Made by a program: the position numbers and the translations under genes. A stretch of 26,031 bases of DNA from a virus. Location of the stretch: IMG/VR virus record IMGVR_UViG_3300044675_006717, positions 1-26,031 of that record. One strand, written 5' to 3'. Numbering within the stretch: position 1 is the stretch's first letter; every line of letters starts with the position of its first letter. Shown piece after piece: positions 10,574 through 18,545 of this stretch. The notes under the pieces are model-generated. The model was not told the DNA's origin and did no database searches. It saw nothing but the letters and a program-made list of their open reading frames with translations.

Positions 10574-10948
10574 TTATACGTAACTGGCATTACGTGTTTG
10601 TTCGTCGAAGAATATGCTGAGAATTTCAGCGTTAGTGGTGTTAATAACCGTGATCTGAAGTTGTATCAGTATGCCATTTTCCTGGGGGAACATCTGTATG
10701 TCATTTATGGTGAATCTAGGATCCCCGCCTGCCACACGTTGTACTTCAGCACGTAGTTGCTGTGACAGTTGTTCGACTTGATTCTCAAACACAAAGTCCC
10801 ATAGTGCAGTACCATATCCTGGACGGCCTGGCAATTCACCTTGCCGTATGCTAAAAGCATTCAGCAGATCTCGTTGGATTAGATCAAAGTCTGTGAGTGT
10901 AAACTTTTTGTATTGATCGATAGTGTTGAAGCCAATAAATGTGGTCAT
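10574..10948 (-). CDS. 25: Baseplate wedge protein gp25
   Basis: A 124-residue protein of the GPW/gp25 family, the conserved sheath-initiator wedge subunit shared by contractile phage tails and type VI secretion systems (TssE). It is close to T4 gp25 in length (132). The family signature lies in GRPGYGTALWDFVFENQ (about residues 40-56), and the C-terminal half has the expected alternating beta pattern (FTINDIQMFPQENGILIQLQ). It sits between the 466-residue protein and gp6, next to its expected partner in the wedge. Its ATG is only 5 bases downstream of a CATAAATA box and no Shine-Dalgarno is visible, so it may be expressed from a very short or leaderless late transcript as well as by read-through. 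Confidence 0.9.
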   Translation of the reverse strand: MTTFIGFNTIDQYKKFTLTDFDLIQRDLLNAFSIRQGELPGRPGYGTALWDFVFENQVEQLSQQLRAEVQRVAGGDPRFTINDIQMFPQENGILIQLQITVINTTNAEILSIFFDEQTRNASYV

Positions 10949-10953
10949 GACAA

Positions 10954-10961
10954 TATTTATG
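10954..10961 (-). promoter_or_regulatory. Late-promoter-like box before gp25
   Basis: The minus strand reads CATAAATA, an exact match to NATAAATA, in the 17-base gap between the 466-residue gene and gp25. If used in the normal way, transcription would start at about the gp25 ATG (10948). Confidence 0.5.
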
Positions 10962-10965
10962 GCTG

Positions 10966-12366
10966 TCAGGCAGTGGTGCGTTGCGCAATGATTTCTCGGA
11001 GTTTTTCAATGGTTGCTTCTATGCGTTTTCGGATGCCAACCAGTCTTGTGACGTCTTTTTCAATTTCTGCTGTGATACTATACAAAGGATTAATTTTGCC
11101 AAGTTGATCAGATATGCGTCGGTATTCTAAATATTGGCTGTCTACCAGCAGCAATTCTCCCAATGTGTCTTCTAATATTTGGATGCCTTCGGCTGCATTT
11201 GATGGCACAACAGTTTTTCTAATTTCAACCAGTTGCAATTCTATTCTGTTGAGTTCTTTGCTGGCTGTTTGTAATTTTTTAACCAATGCCAGTGATTCGT
11301 TTTGTGCATTGATTTGGTCTGACGCACTGTATTTTACTGTGGGAACTTTGTCATTGCCCACAATGCGTTTGCTGGCTGCATCTACAGTTTGTCGATCGGT
11401 TGTATCAACTGCTGGCAACGGAGTGATCACTGCTTTCATAGGATCATCTATTTTGAAGTCTGCAAAATCTACTGCAAATGCCCCGTCTCTGGCTGCGGTA
11501 TCAAATTCAGCCTTGATGTCTGCGGGCAACGGTAGTCCTTTGGCCCAATCCAGTGTGGTAGGTATACTTTTGGCAGCATTATTGGCCAAGCCGGCCAGTG
11601 ATGCAGTACTTAATTTGTCAACAGGTATGCCCAGTTGTTTGACTGCATTGAGTCCTTGACTCATGAGTTGTTGTTGAATACCATTTTGCGTTGGCACTGA
11701 ACCCAACAAACTGTCTAAGTTGTTGATGCCATCTTTGCCAGTAAACACTGCTGGACTTTTCAATACGTCAGTTAGTGAATTAATGCCTTGTTTCAAATAC
11801 GTGGCTGCGGTGCCTGGTTTGAGTACTCCCACTGATTCCAACTGTGACGCATCAAATCCAAATTTTCCTGCACCCAAAGCATCTGATATTGCACTTGATG
11901 CCTGTCCCACAAGTTTGCTGGCCGAAGACATGGCAGCAGTAACATCAGGTATACTCAATCCCTGCATAGGTACTAGAGCTGCTCCTTGTTTGGCAAAATC
12001 AGCCACATTGATGCCGTTGGTCACAGGCAAGTTGCTCACAGCGGCTGATATCCCAGACAGTGTTTTGCTGGCCACAGACTGTGCTTGTGCTGCAATGTCA
12101 CCAACTCCTGGTACATTTTTAATAGCTCCTGCTAGATCACCGCCGATACCTTTGGCTGCCTGTGACAGTTGTGCTTGAGCACCAGCCAGTCCGTCGGCAG
12201 CTTGTGTGGCAGCACTGAGTACATCACCTTTTTTGAATCCCACCAAACTGCCAGCACTGACTTGCTTGTCAAATATAGCCTTGGCTTGATCAAAACTGAG
12301 CCCTGGCGGGCCTTTGATTTCAAACGGTTGCCCATTGACCGGATTGGTGAAATTAAAAATACTCAT
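10966..12366 (-). CDS. Ala-rich virion-associated protein of unknown function (between gp5 and gp25)
   Basis: I do not recognise this 466-residue protein. The N-terminus (NPVNGQPFEIKGPPGLSFDQ, about 8-27) is compact and looks conserved. Residues about 50-330 are rich in Ala, Gly, Ser and Gln with amphipathic helix character (for example AGAQAQLSQAAKGIGGDLAG). Residues about 350-462 are charged with a heptad-like pattern (ELNRIELQLVEIRK, DVTRLVGIRKRIEATIEKLR) that suggests a C-terminal coiled coil. No signal peptide, membrane segment or catalytic motif is evident. Its start codon overlaps the gp5 stop (ATGA at 12363-12366), implying coupled translation, and it lies inside the baseplate operon. 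It is therefore probably a hub- or spike-associated structural or chaperone protein, by inference only. Confidence 0.8.
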   Translation of the reverse strand: MSIFNFTNPVNGQPFEIKGPPGLSFDQAKAIFDKQVSAGSLVGFKKGDVLSAATQAADGLAGAQAQLSQAAKGIGGDLAGAIKNVPGVGDIAAQAQSVASKTLSGISAAVSNLPVTNGINVADFAKQGAALVPMQGLSIPDVTAAMSSASKLVGQASSAISDALGAGKFGFDASQLESVGVLKPGTAATYLKQGINSLTDVLKSPAVFTGKDGINNLDSLLGSVPTQNGIQQQLMSQGLNAVKQLGIPVDKLSTASLAGLANNAAKSIPTTLDWAKGLPLPADIKAEFDTAARDGAFAVDFADFKIDDPMKAVITPLPAVDTTDRQTVDAASKRIVGNDKVPTVKYSASDQINAQNESLALVKKLQTASKELNRIELQLVEIRKTVVPSNAAEGIQILEDTLGELLLVDSQYLEYRRISDQLGKINPLYSITAEIEKDVTRLVGIRKRIEATIEKLREIIAQRTTA

Positions 12367-13865
12367 TTGGCTGAAATCTCCACTCCAGCCGGTACGGCTG
12401 TTGCTCCTGGCGGTGGGGTTGGTTTGCCTGGTTCAAATTTATTTTCCACTGCCACACCCTTGTTGTGATAAGGATAAGGTTCATGAGTGGGTGCTCGGGT
12501 AACAATGCTTTCTAGTTTGTCTTTTTGTACTTTCCATCCTGCACTCGTACTAAAAGTCACATCGTCCATGGTGGTTTTTTGTATAAGTTTGGGTGCTGTC
12601 ACAGACGGTGCTGTGGGACCATTTAAGTCTATGCCGCCGGCAGTAAACAACAGTGATTCGCCACCGTTCCAGGATCCACTTGCACTTTGCAACGCCATTG
12701 ACCCGTCGGCTTTGATGCCTATTTTGGCTTTGCTGTAGATGGTTATGTCTTTTTTCACTGTGGCCGTGAGATCAGCATCGGCTTCCAAATTGATATTAGA
12801 CATGGCCTTCATTTTTAGATTGCGGCCAGCATACATGTTGATGTCACGATCAGCATGCAAGTTGATATCGCCTTGTGTGCGTATGTTCACTGAGTTGGTT
12901 GAGAACACATCTACTGTGCCTTCCTGTCCAAACTCCAGCCAGGTTTGTCCATTGGCATGTAATATGTAGAAAAAGTTGCCGGAGTCGTTCATCATGATCT
13001 GATGACCTTTGGCTGTTCGCAGTCTAAACAAGGCATTTTTGCCGTCAATATCGCCATCGTCCATGACCAAGGTATGACCGCCCATGCGACTGATCACTTG
13101 TGCATCTTCAGGTTTGAGTTCTCCTGCGTTTATTTTTTTACGAATGTCATCGGGACTCATACCTCCCTGATACACAGCGACACCCGGTGTGCTTACCCCA
13201 AAAACAGCACTGGGACTTTCTCGTTGGCTGCTGGATCTTATGGGACCACGTTCTGCATCTTCGCTGATGCCTTGTTGAAACAATGCTTGTGCCACAACAC
13301 CTTGCACAGGTTTTGTCTGTTCAAAAAATCTGCTGGAGTTCACAATTTTTTCGTTGTTGGTGTTGATTTCTGTCACTGGCAACAGCGGTGCATCGGCAAA
13401 ATATGTTTCTTGATTTTTGTTGCCTGACACATAATTATTTGCTGCACCAATGGCCGGTACCATGTGACCTATGCCGTTGCCCGGAACAACACCAATGTAA
13501 TATCCTAGATTTCTGTCACCATTGGCAAACACACACAGCACCTGAATGCCAATGTCTGGCGGCGTAAACCACATGCCATATGAATTTTGATTGCCAGGAT
13601 ACGTACCAAAGTCACTGTCAGACGTTTTTCCCATGGGGGTGTATCCAAAAAATCCTGGCAGATAACTCACTGTGATCCACTTGGTCCTGTCAGTTTTATC
13701 AATACCAGAAAACGTTTCAATATACACTTGCAAACGTCCTGCTCGTGTGGGATCTGCGTTGTTCATCACAATGCCCGAGAATGGACCAAACTCTGCTGGT
13801 ACACCTCCACGATCTAATTTGTAGTTTGACGGACGGCCTCTACTGCGTTGTACTTCTTCTGACAA
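12363..13865 (-). CDS. 5: gp5-like baseplate hub/spike protein, no lysozyme domain
   Basis: Central spike of the tail, homologous to the OB-fold and beta-helix parts of T4 gp5 and related to VgrG. Residues about 25-130 form the OB fold (PFSGIVMNNADPTRAGRLQV; PPDIGIQVLCVFANGDRNLG). A linker about 130-260 follows. Residues about 260-412 show the short alternating repeats of a triple-stranded beta-helix (VNIRTQGDINLHADRDINMY; ASGSWNGGESLLFTAGGIDL). At 500 residues it has no room for the T4-type lysozyme domain. The tail end is Pro-rich (KPTPPPGATAVPAG). The start is TTG, chosen because AAGGAG lies 5 bases upstream (13871-13876) and SEEVQRSRGRPSNYKL then leads straight into the OB domain. The gene overlaps the next one by 4 bases. 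Confidence 0.85.
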   Translation of the reverse strand: MSEEVQRSRGRPSNYKLDRGGVPAEFGPFSGIVMNNADPTRAGRLQVYIETFSGIDKTDRTKWITVSYLPGFFGYTPMGKTSDSDFGTYPGNQNSYGMWFTPPDIGIQVLCVFANGDRNLGYYIGVVPGNGIGHMVPAIGAANNYVSGNKNQETYFADAPLLPVTEINTNNEKIVNSSRFFEQTKPVQGVVAQALFQQGISEDAERGPIRSSSQRESPSAVFGVSTPGVAVYQGGMSPDDIRKKINAGELKPEDAQVISRMGGHTLVMDDGDIDGKNALFRLRTAKGHQIMMNDSGNFFYILHANGQTWLEFGQEGTVDVFSTNSVNIRTQGDINLHADRDINMYAGRNLKMKAMSNINLEADADLTATVKKDITIYSKAKIGIKADGSMALQSASGSWNGGESLLFTAGGIDLNGPTAPSVTAPKLIQKTTMDDVTFSTSAGWKVQKDKLESIVTRAPTHEPYPYHNKGVAVENKFEPGKPTPPPGATAVPAGVEISAK

Positions 13866-13870
13866 AGTTG

Positions 13871-13876
13871 CTCCTT
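13871..13876 (-). promoter_or_regulatory. Strong ribosome binding site that fixes a TTG start (gp5)
   Basis: The minus strand reads AAGGAG followed by 5 bases and TTG at 13865-13863. It overlaps the stop codon of the upstream 930-residue gene (13877-13875). No in-frame ATG is available nearby, so the site decides the start. Confidence 0.7.
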
Positions 13877-16667
13877 ATGCTTCTTTTACTATGGTCTGTG
13901 TACGCCCTGCATTGGCGAACGGGTTGGTATTTAATGGTTGCGGTGCTGCTTCACCAAATGTAATGGGGTTGACTCCTGACCCAGTGGGTGCCCGTGGATA
14001 TGCTGATGGTGCAATTGCATTGTTGGTGTTTGCTGGCGACACTGGTGAAGAACTACCAATGTTTGTTGCTTGTTGCACGGCTGCTGGAAGAGCACCACCT
14101 TCGACAGCCGCTGCCGCAGTTTTTATGCCGTTGTCCAGTGCGGAATTGCCATTGGCCAATGCTGCTGCCGGAGACTGTGCGTTTCGTCTGGACAAAATGG
14201 GATTTTCTGCCACGCTGTCATTGCCTGCGGCTCTGTTTTGTGCTTCTCTCAAAGATGCACCATTGGTTGCCACAGCTGAGGCTGACTTGCCCACAGTGTT
14301 TGACCCATCAGGTTTGGGAAAGCGAAAATAAGAACCTTTGATGGTTTGTTCAAATTTACCTTGTTTGAATTCACTGATCACTCGTGTTGCAAGGTACACT
14401 GAACTTTGTATTGGCAGACGATTTTTTGTATCGCCTCCTGCATAAGGATCTGCCAGGCCAGTGTTTAAATCATAATCATTTGGCCGCTGCCAAGCAACTT
14501 CATACATCACTTGTTGTGCATCAAAATTTATAGTGCCATCAGGTAAAAATGGGGAATAACTGAATTCTGCGGCACTGACTCGGCCAGCCATGCTGCCTTG
14601 TTGTATCCAAGCAGGGTCGCCAATGATGCGTAGAGATCCATCCCCCATGTTGCCAGGACTGTAAAGATATTCAGCAGCATTGGCCTGTGCTTCCAGTGCT
14701 CGGCCTTCTTCACCTGTTCTGCTTTCTGTACTGCTGGCTGCATAGGTATATTTGGCTATGTCTCTCATGCTAGAAGTGAAATTTCTACGTATGGCTGCGG
14801 TACCCGAATCTTCTTTACTGGTACCTGTCACGGTCAAGTTATAGAGATTGTTGAAGTTGGCAGTGAAATCTAACACCGCTGTGTTTTGTCCAGTAAACCA
14901 GTAAGGATATGATTTATGAACTCCACGAAATTTGGTCAACGGAAAATATGTTGAGTCAAAGTCTTGCAGAGTGTAAGGTGTCACAACAAATGTAATATCG
15001 TAGGCATGGTCTCTGCGTAATTTGTCATATTTGCCTTGTTTTGCTTCCATGCTTATTTTAAACCAAGACATGGGTTTTTTCTGTGCTTGAGCATCAGGTC
15101 GGTCAACACCATTGGCATCTATGGTGGTCAATTGTTGTTTGGTAATATAACTGCTGTTGCGAATCACCAGATCAATCACCTGTATCACTTGCATACCAGC
15201 AGTAACACTCCAGTTGCGATTGCTGATCTTCATTGCGTCAGTTTCAGGATTCAATGCCTGATTGGCATCTTGGCTGGGTGCAACGTTCATTGACGTTCTA
15301 CTTTGAGTGACTGTGCTGCCAGGCAATCTTAACGTTGCATCAGCAATGTTGAGATCAGGATAGTCAGGGTTTTCATCAAATTCTATAGAATAAGTATCAG
15401 CCACTTCGTATTTGCCTTTTTTAACCAACTCTTGTTGATATGCATTCATGGCCTGCATGAGTCCTTGTTTGACTGTTTGACTAGAGGTAGGAGCACCTGA
15501 TGCTTTGGGAGGAGAACTAGTGTAACTACTTGAAGTGTTATTAACTGCAACAGGCGTAGTAACAAATTGCAATTCGCCGCCCAGTAACTCACGCACCGAT
15601 GACGCAGTAAATTGTGCATCATAAGGTATTGTGCCACGACGTGTGTAACCGGCAACCATTTGTGCCACCGGCGCACACTCAAAATCATAGGTGACCAATT
15701 TTGAACTCACACTCCAGTTGATTTTTTTAATAAGAAACGGTATGAACTTCTCAACCACAGCATTGGGATCAGTGAGTCCTGTGTTGGGATCAGCAGCACC
15801 CACTTGCACCAAGTTGCCATCAATATCATATCCGTACCAACGTAGGACCATGAGATACACCGCTGCTGTGTAGTTGACTGGTTGGTTGGAATCATTTACT
15901 TGTCCAGCGTCCTGTACTGCACGATACAACCTATCCAGCAGTGTGATGTTGCCAGGTTCTACCACAGTAAATTTTAAATCAGTGACCATGTGTGCGGCTT
16001 GAGTCTGTTGACCTGGCATTGCATTGTCTATGGTAATGGAATCAATGTAAAAGTCTTGGGGAAACGCTGGATTACGTCCGTAATCATCAGGGGAGTCATA
16101 TGCAAAATCAGCGTTAGGATCTTGTCCTCCTACTGAGCCTGCTCCTTTGCCCAAGAATCCACCTTTGTTGACCGGTGCACCGCCACTTTGAAACAACAAA
16201 AAGTATCCGTTGATGTTCTTTTTATTGCTGAGCAACAGTCGTTCATACTGTCTGGCACTCATTAGATACACACTAGCACTGTAGGTGTAACTAGCAAATC
16301 TATCCAGCACATTGGGCTGAGGCGTTATGTCATCCTTGGCTGACAGATTGCCAGACACATCAACCCGAGTTTGAGCTGCTGTGACTGTTACCTCTGGCAA
16401 TGTTCCATCGTCTTGCACTGTTGAAGGGTTGGTTGTTGAGTTGCTTCTATCAGTGGCATTGAGCGGTGTGTTGTTGTTGTTATTGTTGTTGGTTGGGGCG
16501 GTTCGAGTTGCTGTAATAGCATCTCGAATATTGGTGTTGGTTTGATTTACAAAATTTTGCCCAGTGTCACTGTTTTGAGGAGTGGGTATTTGATAATCAG
16601 ATATCTGACGTCTTTGTTCTTCCACTGTGTTGGGGAGAACTGGTGGTGCTGCTGGTCCGTAAGCCAT
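13875..16667 (-). CDS. Large baseplate-hub-region structural protein
   Basis: A 930-residue protein between gp53 and gp5 in the tail operon. The first 115 residues are low-complexity, rich in Asn, Thr, Gln and Pro, with seven Asn in a row at 60-66. The folded part starts near NVLDRFASYTYSASVYLM (about 119-136), a segment I associate from memory with large structural proteins of marine myoviruses. It continues with AFPQDFYIDSITIDNAMPGQ and VTDLKFTVVEPGNITLLDRL. The last 180 or so residues are again Ala/Asn/Ser-rich and probably flexible. No enzyme motif is seen. The position suggests a hub component (T4 has gp27 and gp29 here functionally), but I cannot assign either name. It begins 1 base after the gp53 stop and ends inside the gp5 ribosome site. 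Confidence 0.82.
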   Translation of the reverse strand: MAYGPAAPPVLPNTVEEQRRQISDYQIPTPQNSDTGQNFVNQTNTNIRDAITATRTAPTNNNNNNNTPLNATDRSNSTTNPSTVQDDGTLPEVTVTAAQTRVDVSGNLSAKDDITPQPNVLDRFASYTYSASVYLMSARQYERLLLSNKKNINGYFLLFQSGGAPVNKGGFLGKGAGSVGGQDPNADFAYDSPDDYGRNPAFPQDFYIDSITIDNAMPGQQTQAAHMVTDLKFTVVEPGNITLLDRLYRAVQDAGQVNDSNQPVNYTAAVYLMVLRWYGYDIDGNLVQVGAADPNTGLTDPNAVVEKFIPFLIKKINWSVSSKLVTYDFECAPVAQMVAGYTRRGTIPYDAQFTASSVRELLGGELQFVTTPVAVNNTSSSYTSSPPKASGAPTSSQTVKQGLMQAMNAYQQELVKKGKYEVADTYSIEFDENPDYPDLNIADATLRLPGSTVTQSRTSMNVAPSQDANQALNPETDAMKISNRNWSVTAGMQVIQVIDLVIRNSSYITKQQLTTIDANGVDRPDAQAQKKPMSWFKISMEAKQGKYDKLRRDHAYDITFVVTPYTLQDFDSTYFPLTKFRGVHKSYPYWFTGQNTAVLDFTANFNNLYNLTVTGTSKEDSGTAAIRRNFTSSMRDIAKYTYAASSTESRTGEEGRALEAQANAAEYLYSPGNMGDGSLRIIGDPAWIQQGSMAGRVSAAEFSYSPFLPDGTINFDAQQVMYEVAWQRPNDYDLNTGLADPYAGGDTKNRLPIQSSVYLATRVISEFKQGKFEQTIKGSYFRFPKPDGSNTVGKSASAVATNGASLREAQNRAAGNDSVAENPILSRRNAQSPAAALANGNSALDNGIKTAAAAVEGGALPAAVQQATNIGSSSPVSPANTNNAIAPSAYPRAPTGSGVNPITFGEAAPQPLNTNPFANAGRTQTIVKEA
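16470..16490 (-). repeat. Asn-codon microsatellite in the 930-residue gene
   Basis: Seven consecutive Asn codons (residues 60-66) produce a GTT/ATT triplet run on the plus strand. It lies in the disordered N-terminal region and could vary in copy number by slippage. Confidence 0.75.
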
Positions 16668-16668
16668 G

Positions 16669-16968
16669 TTAGAATCCCAACACAGATTTGAGTGTGGTAA
16701 TTTTGGGCAGGTAAATGTTGGTACCTACTGCAAAATCCACTGGAGGCTTTGTGAGTGTGTTGGGATTGCGTTGATAGAATACCCACCACAGTCTAGAATC
16801 ACCATACAAATCATGTGCCAGCAAGTCAGGGCGATATTGGTATGTGAGGTTGATGCTGAAACTCAAATCATCGCTTTCTTTGGGTATGGGTCTATCCACC
16901 ATGACATCAAGATAAAACTGATTGTATCCTGTGAGAAAATAAGGACTGGTTGAATCATAATTGGCCAT
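16669..16968 (-). CDS. 53: Baseplate wedge protein gp53
   Basis: A 99-residue protein resembling the conserved core of T4 gp53, the wedge subunit that follows gp6 and gp25 in wedge assembly. The recognisable stretch is QYRPDLLAHDLYGDSRLWWV (about 44-63), followed by NPVDF-like and IYLPK elements typical of the LysM-like fold of this family. It is about half the length of T4 gp53 (196), so only the core is present; both ends are clear, with ATG at 16968 and TAA at 16671-16669. Its ATG overlaps the stop of the gp48/gp54-like gene (TAATG), and it is followed after 1 base by the 930-residue gene. Confidence 0.82.
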   Translation of the reverse strand: MANYDSTSPYFLTGYNQFYLDVMVDRPIPKESDDLSFSINLTYQYRPDLLAHDLYGDSRLWWVFYQRNPNTLTKPPVDFAVGTNIYLPKITTLKSVLGF

Positions 16969-18434
16969 TACCAGAACCCTCCTTTGAGTAAATCACCATT
17001 GGCAAATCCGCTGACACTGAATTGTTGGCTTTGTTGATTTCTTGTTTGAATGGGCAACAAACTGACGGTCACTGTGATTTTGGTAGGCACGTAAGTTGAG
17101 TTGTCTATGTTGCTGACACTCTGACTCACTGTCAACAATTCTTGTGGAACATTGGGCAACGCACCTTTGGGCAACAAGGCATTTCTCAATCTGCTGATCA
17201 CTGCAGATATGGGATTGCCGCCACTTTGTGTTTTGGGCAATGTGTTGTTGAAGTTGACATTGTAGTTGTTGGGTTTGGTTCTGATATAATCTACATCATT
17301 GGGCAAACTGTAGTTGAAACTGCGAATCACACAAGGATGTGCGTTGAATTGATATTGTCCCAATCCAAACAAATACACCAAGGGCGGTGGTGCTCCACGC
17401 AATGAATCTTTTTCTCCATAAAACATTTTTGTAGCACTACGAAAGAAATGTATCACTGCCAAGAGATAGTTGGCCTCTTGAGTATTTTGTGCAGTGAATA
17501 CTCCAGTGATGTTGATATCGCCCACATATGAATTTTTGTAGAAATATCCGCGGTAGTTGCTGTGTACTAAATCTGTGGTGTCATAGTTGGCGTTGTATGT
17601 GGTCTGTATGTCAGGCATGTAAGGAAACACCACGCCATCACTGGCCGCCAGCGGTGCCAAAATTGAATCTGCCTTGCTGTCTTTGTACAGGTATGTGGCC
17701 TGAGGTGACAGTTTTAATTTCACTCTCCAATCGCCATTGGCTGGCGATTGGAACTGTGCCTGTATGGCCTGTTGTTCTCGTAGTCGTTGTTCGGTGACTC
17801 TTTGCTGAGCTGCATCAGCAGCGGCCACAGCATCTACTGCTGCTTCAGGATTTCTTGCGGCTGCATCGTTGAAGGCTGCACCGCCAAACGGTGATCTAGC
17901 ACCTGGATCCTGTGCAGGGTCCACAGGTGCAGGAGTTCTTGCTGTTGCATCATTAAATGCACCACCACCAAAAGGTGATCTCACACCTGGGTCAGCAGCT
18001 GGATCCACAGGGTCTCTTTGTGTGGTTCTAGCAGCAGCATCGGTGAAGGCGTCTCCACCAAAAGGTGATCTCACACCTGGGTCAGCAGCTGGATCTACTG
18101 GATCTCTTTGTGTGGTTCTAGCAGCAGCATCGTTGAAGGTGTTTCCACCAAACGGACTCGTTGCCCCTGGATCCTGTGCAGGGTTAACTTGGGCAGGTGT
18201 TGCATCAACAAAGGCCACTGGAGGGAATGAATTTACATCGGTAGGCACAAGTGGTACAAGAGCAGGTGTTGCGTCAACAAAGGCCACTGGAGGGAATGTA
18301 TTTACATCAGTGAGAGGCAACGTTGACAATGGCGCAGGATCTCTTACAGGTGGTCCCGGTACAGTCGTTGGTGGCTGAGGCAGTTCTGGGTCAACTGCGG
18401 GGTTTTGTTCAGCAGGGGCGTTTGTGGTGGCCAT
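16968..18434 (-). CDS. gp48/gp54-like baseplate-tail tube protein with repeat-rich N-terminus
   Basis: First gene of the minus-strand tail operon. The conserved part is the C-terminal half, residues about 233-488: DWRVKLKLSPQATYLYK, GVVFPYMPDIQTTYNANYDT, FTAQNTQEANYLLAVIHFFR, KMFYGEKDSLRGAPPPLVYL and SLPNDVDYIRTKPNNYNVNF. I associate this pattern with the family annotated in marine T4-like phages as tail tube cap or initiator (T4 gp48/gp54), which joins the tube to the hub; which of the two I cannot decide. The first 200 residues are Pro/Ala-rich and made of tandem repeats (two 23-residue units, then 30, 30, 28 and about 19 residues), followed by an Ala/Gln-rich helix (about 196-228). AGGA lies 7 bases before the ATG. 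Confidence 0.78.
   Translation of the reverse strand: MATTNAPAEQNPAVDPELPQPPTTVPGPPVRDPAPLSTLPLTDVNTFPPVAFVDATPALVPLVPTDVNSFPPVAFVDATPAQVNPAQDPGATSPFGGNTFNDAAARTTQRDPVDPAADPGVRSPFGGDAFTDAAARTTQRDPVDPAADPGVRSPFGGGAFNDATARTPAPVDPAQDPGARSPFGGAAFNDAAARNPEAAVDAVAAADAAQQRVTEQRLREQQAIQAQFQSPANGDWRVKLKLSPQATYLYKDSKADSILAPLAASDGVVFPYMPDIQTTYNANYDTTDLVHSNYRGYFYKNSYVGDINITGVFTAQNTQEANYLLAVIHFFRSATKMFYGEKDSLRGAPPPLVYLFGLGQYQFNAHPCVIRSFNYSLPNDVDYIRTKPNNYNVNFNNTLPKTQSGGNPISAVISRLRNALLPKGALPNVPQELLTVSQSVSNIDNSTYVPTKITVTVSLLPIQTRNQQSQQFSVSGFANGDLLKGGFW
17853..18173 (-). repeat. Tandem repeat, about 90-bp units, in the gp48/gp54-like gene
   Basis: Four successive units of 30, 30, 28 and about 19 residues, each beginning DPGxxSPFGG and containing AFxDAxAR, at residues 88-194. 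The two central copies are nearly identical in DNA (17971 onward against 18061 onward, offset exactly 90 bases), which points to recent duplication or to gene conversion. Confidence 0.9.
18174..18311 (-). repeat. Tandem repeat, 69-bp unit x2, in the gp48/gp54-like gene
   Basis: Two adjacent 23-residue units, both reading TDVNxFPPVAFVDATPA, at residues 42-64 and 65-87. They run directly into the 90-bp units without a gap. Confidence 0.88.
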
Positions 18435-18451
18435 TTCTTATTCCTATGCCT

Positions 18452-18459
18452 TATTTACC
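18452..18459 (-). promoter_or_regulatory. Late-promoter-like box before the tail operon
   Basis: The minus strand reads GGTAAATA, one mismatch from NATAAATA, 17 bases upstream of the first structural gene. Its position in the divergent gap suits a gp55-dependent late promoter for the baseplate operon. Confidence 0.45.
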
Positions 18460-18490
18460 CAATTTTTTAACCACGCAGTTTAAGATCAGG

Positions 18491-18518
18491 TTGACAACTG
18501 TTGTAAATGTGCTACAAT
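18491..18518 (+). promoter_or_regulatory. Sigma-70 promoter with extended -10, driving gp55
   Basis: TTGACA (18491-18496), 16-base spacer, TACAAT (18513-18518), preceded by TGC to give an extended -10. Transcription would begin near 18525, about 20 bases before the gp55 ATG. This is the closest match to the bacterial consensus in the window, and it faces away from the late-type box on the other strand. Confidence 0.82.
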
Positions 18519-18545
18519 AAGTACATATCTGGAGAAACCCCGCCG

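Noticed and set aside
11114-11659. Plus-strand open frame of 181 codons
   Set aside because: Lies wholly inside the 466-residue minus-strand gene; its Ala/Ser/Leu-rich product is the expected mirror of Ala- and Ser-rich codons.
17869-18378. Plus-strand open frame of 169 codons
   Set aside because: Antisense of the tandem repeats in the gp48/gp54-like gene; the repeats keep all frames open, and the product is a Pro/Gly/Ala repeat with no start signal.
18507-18545. Upstream ATG start for gp55 (adds 13 residues)
   Set aside because: It lies within the promoter, upstream of the -10 element and of the likely transcription start near 18525, so it would not be on the message; GGAG precedes the ATG at 18546.
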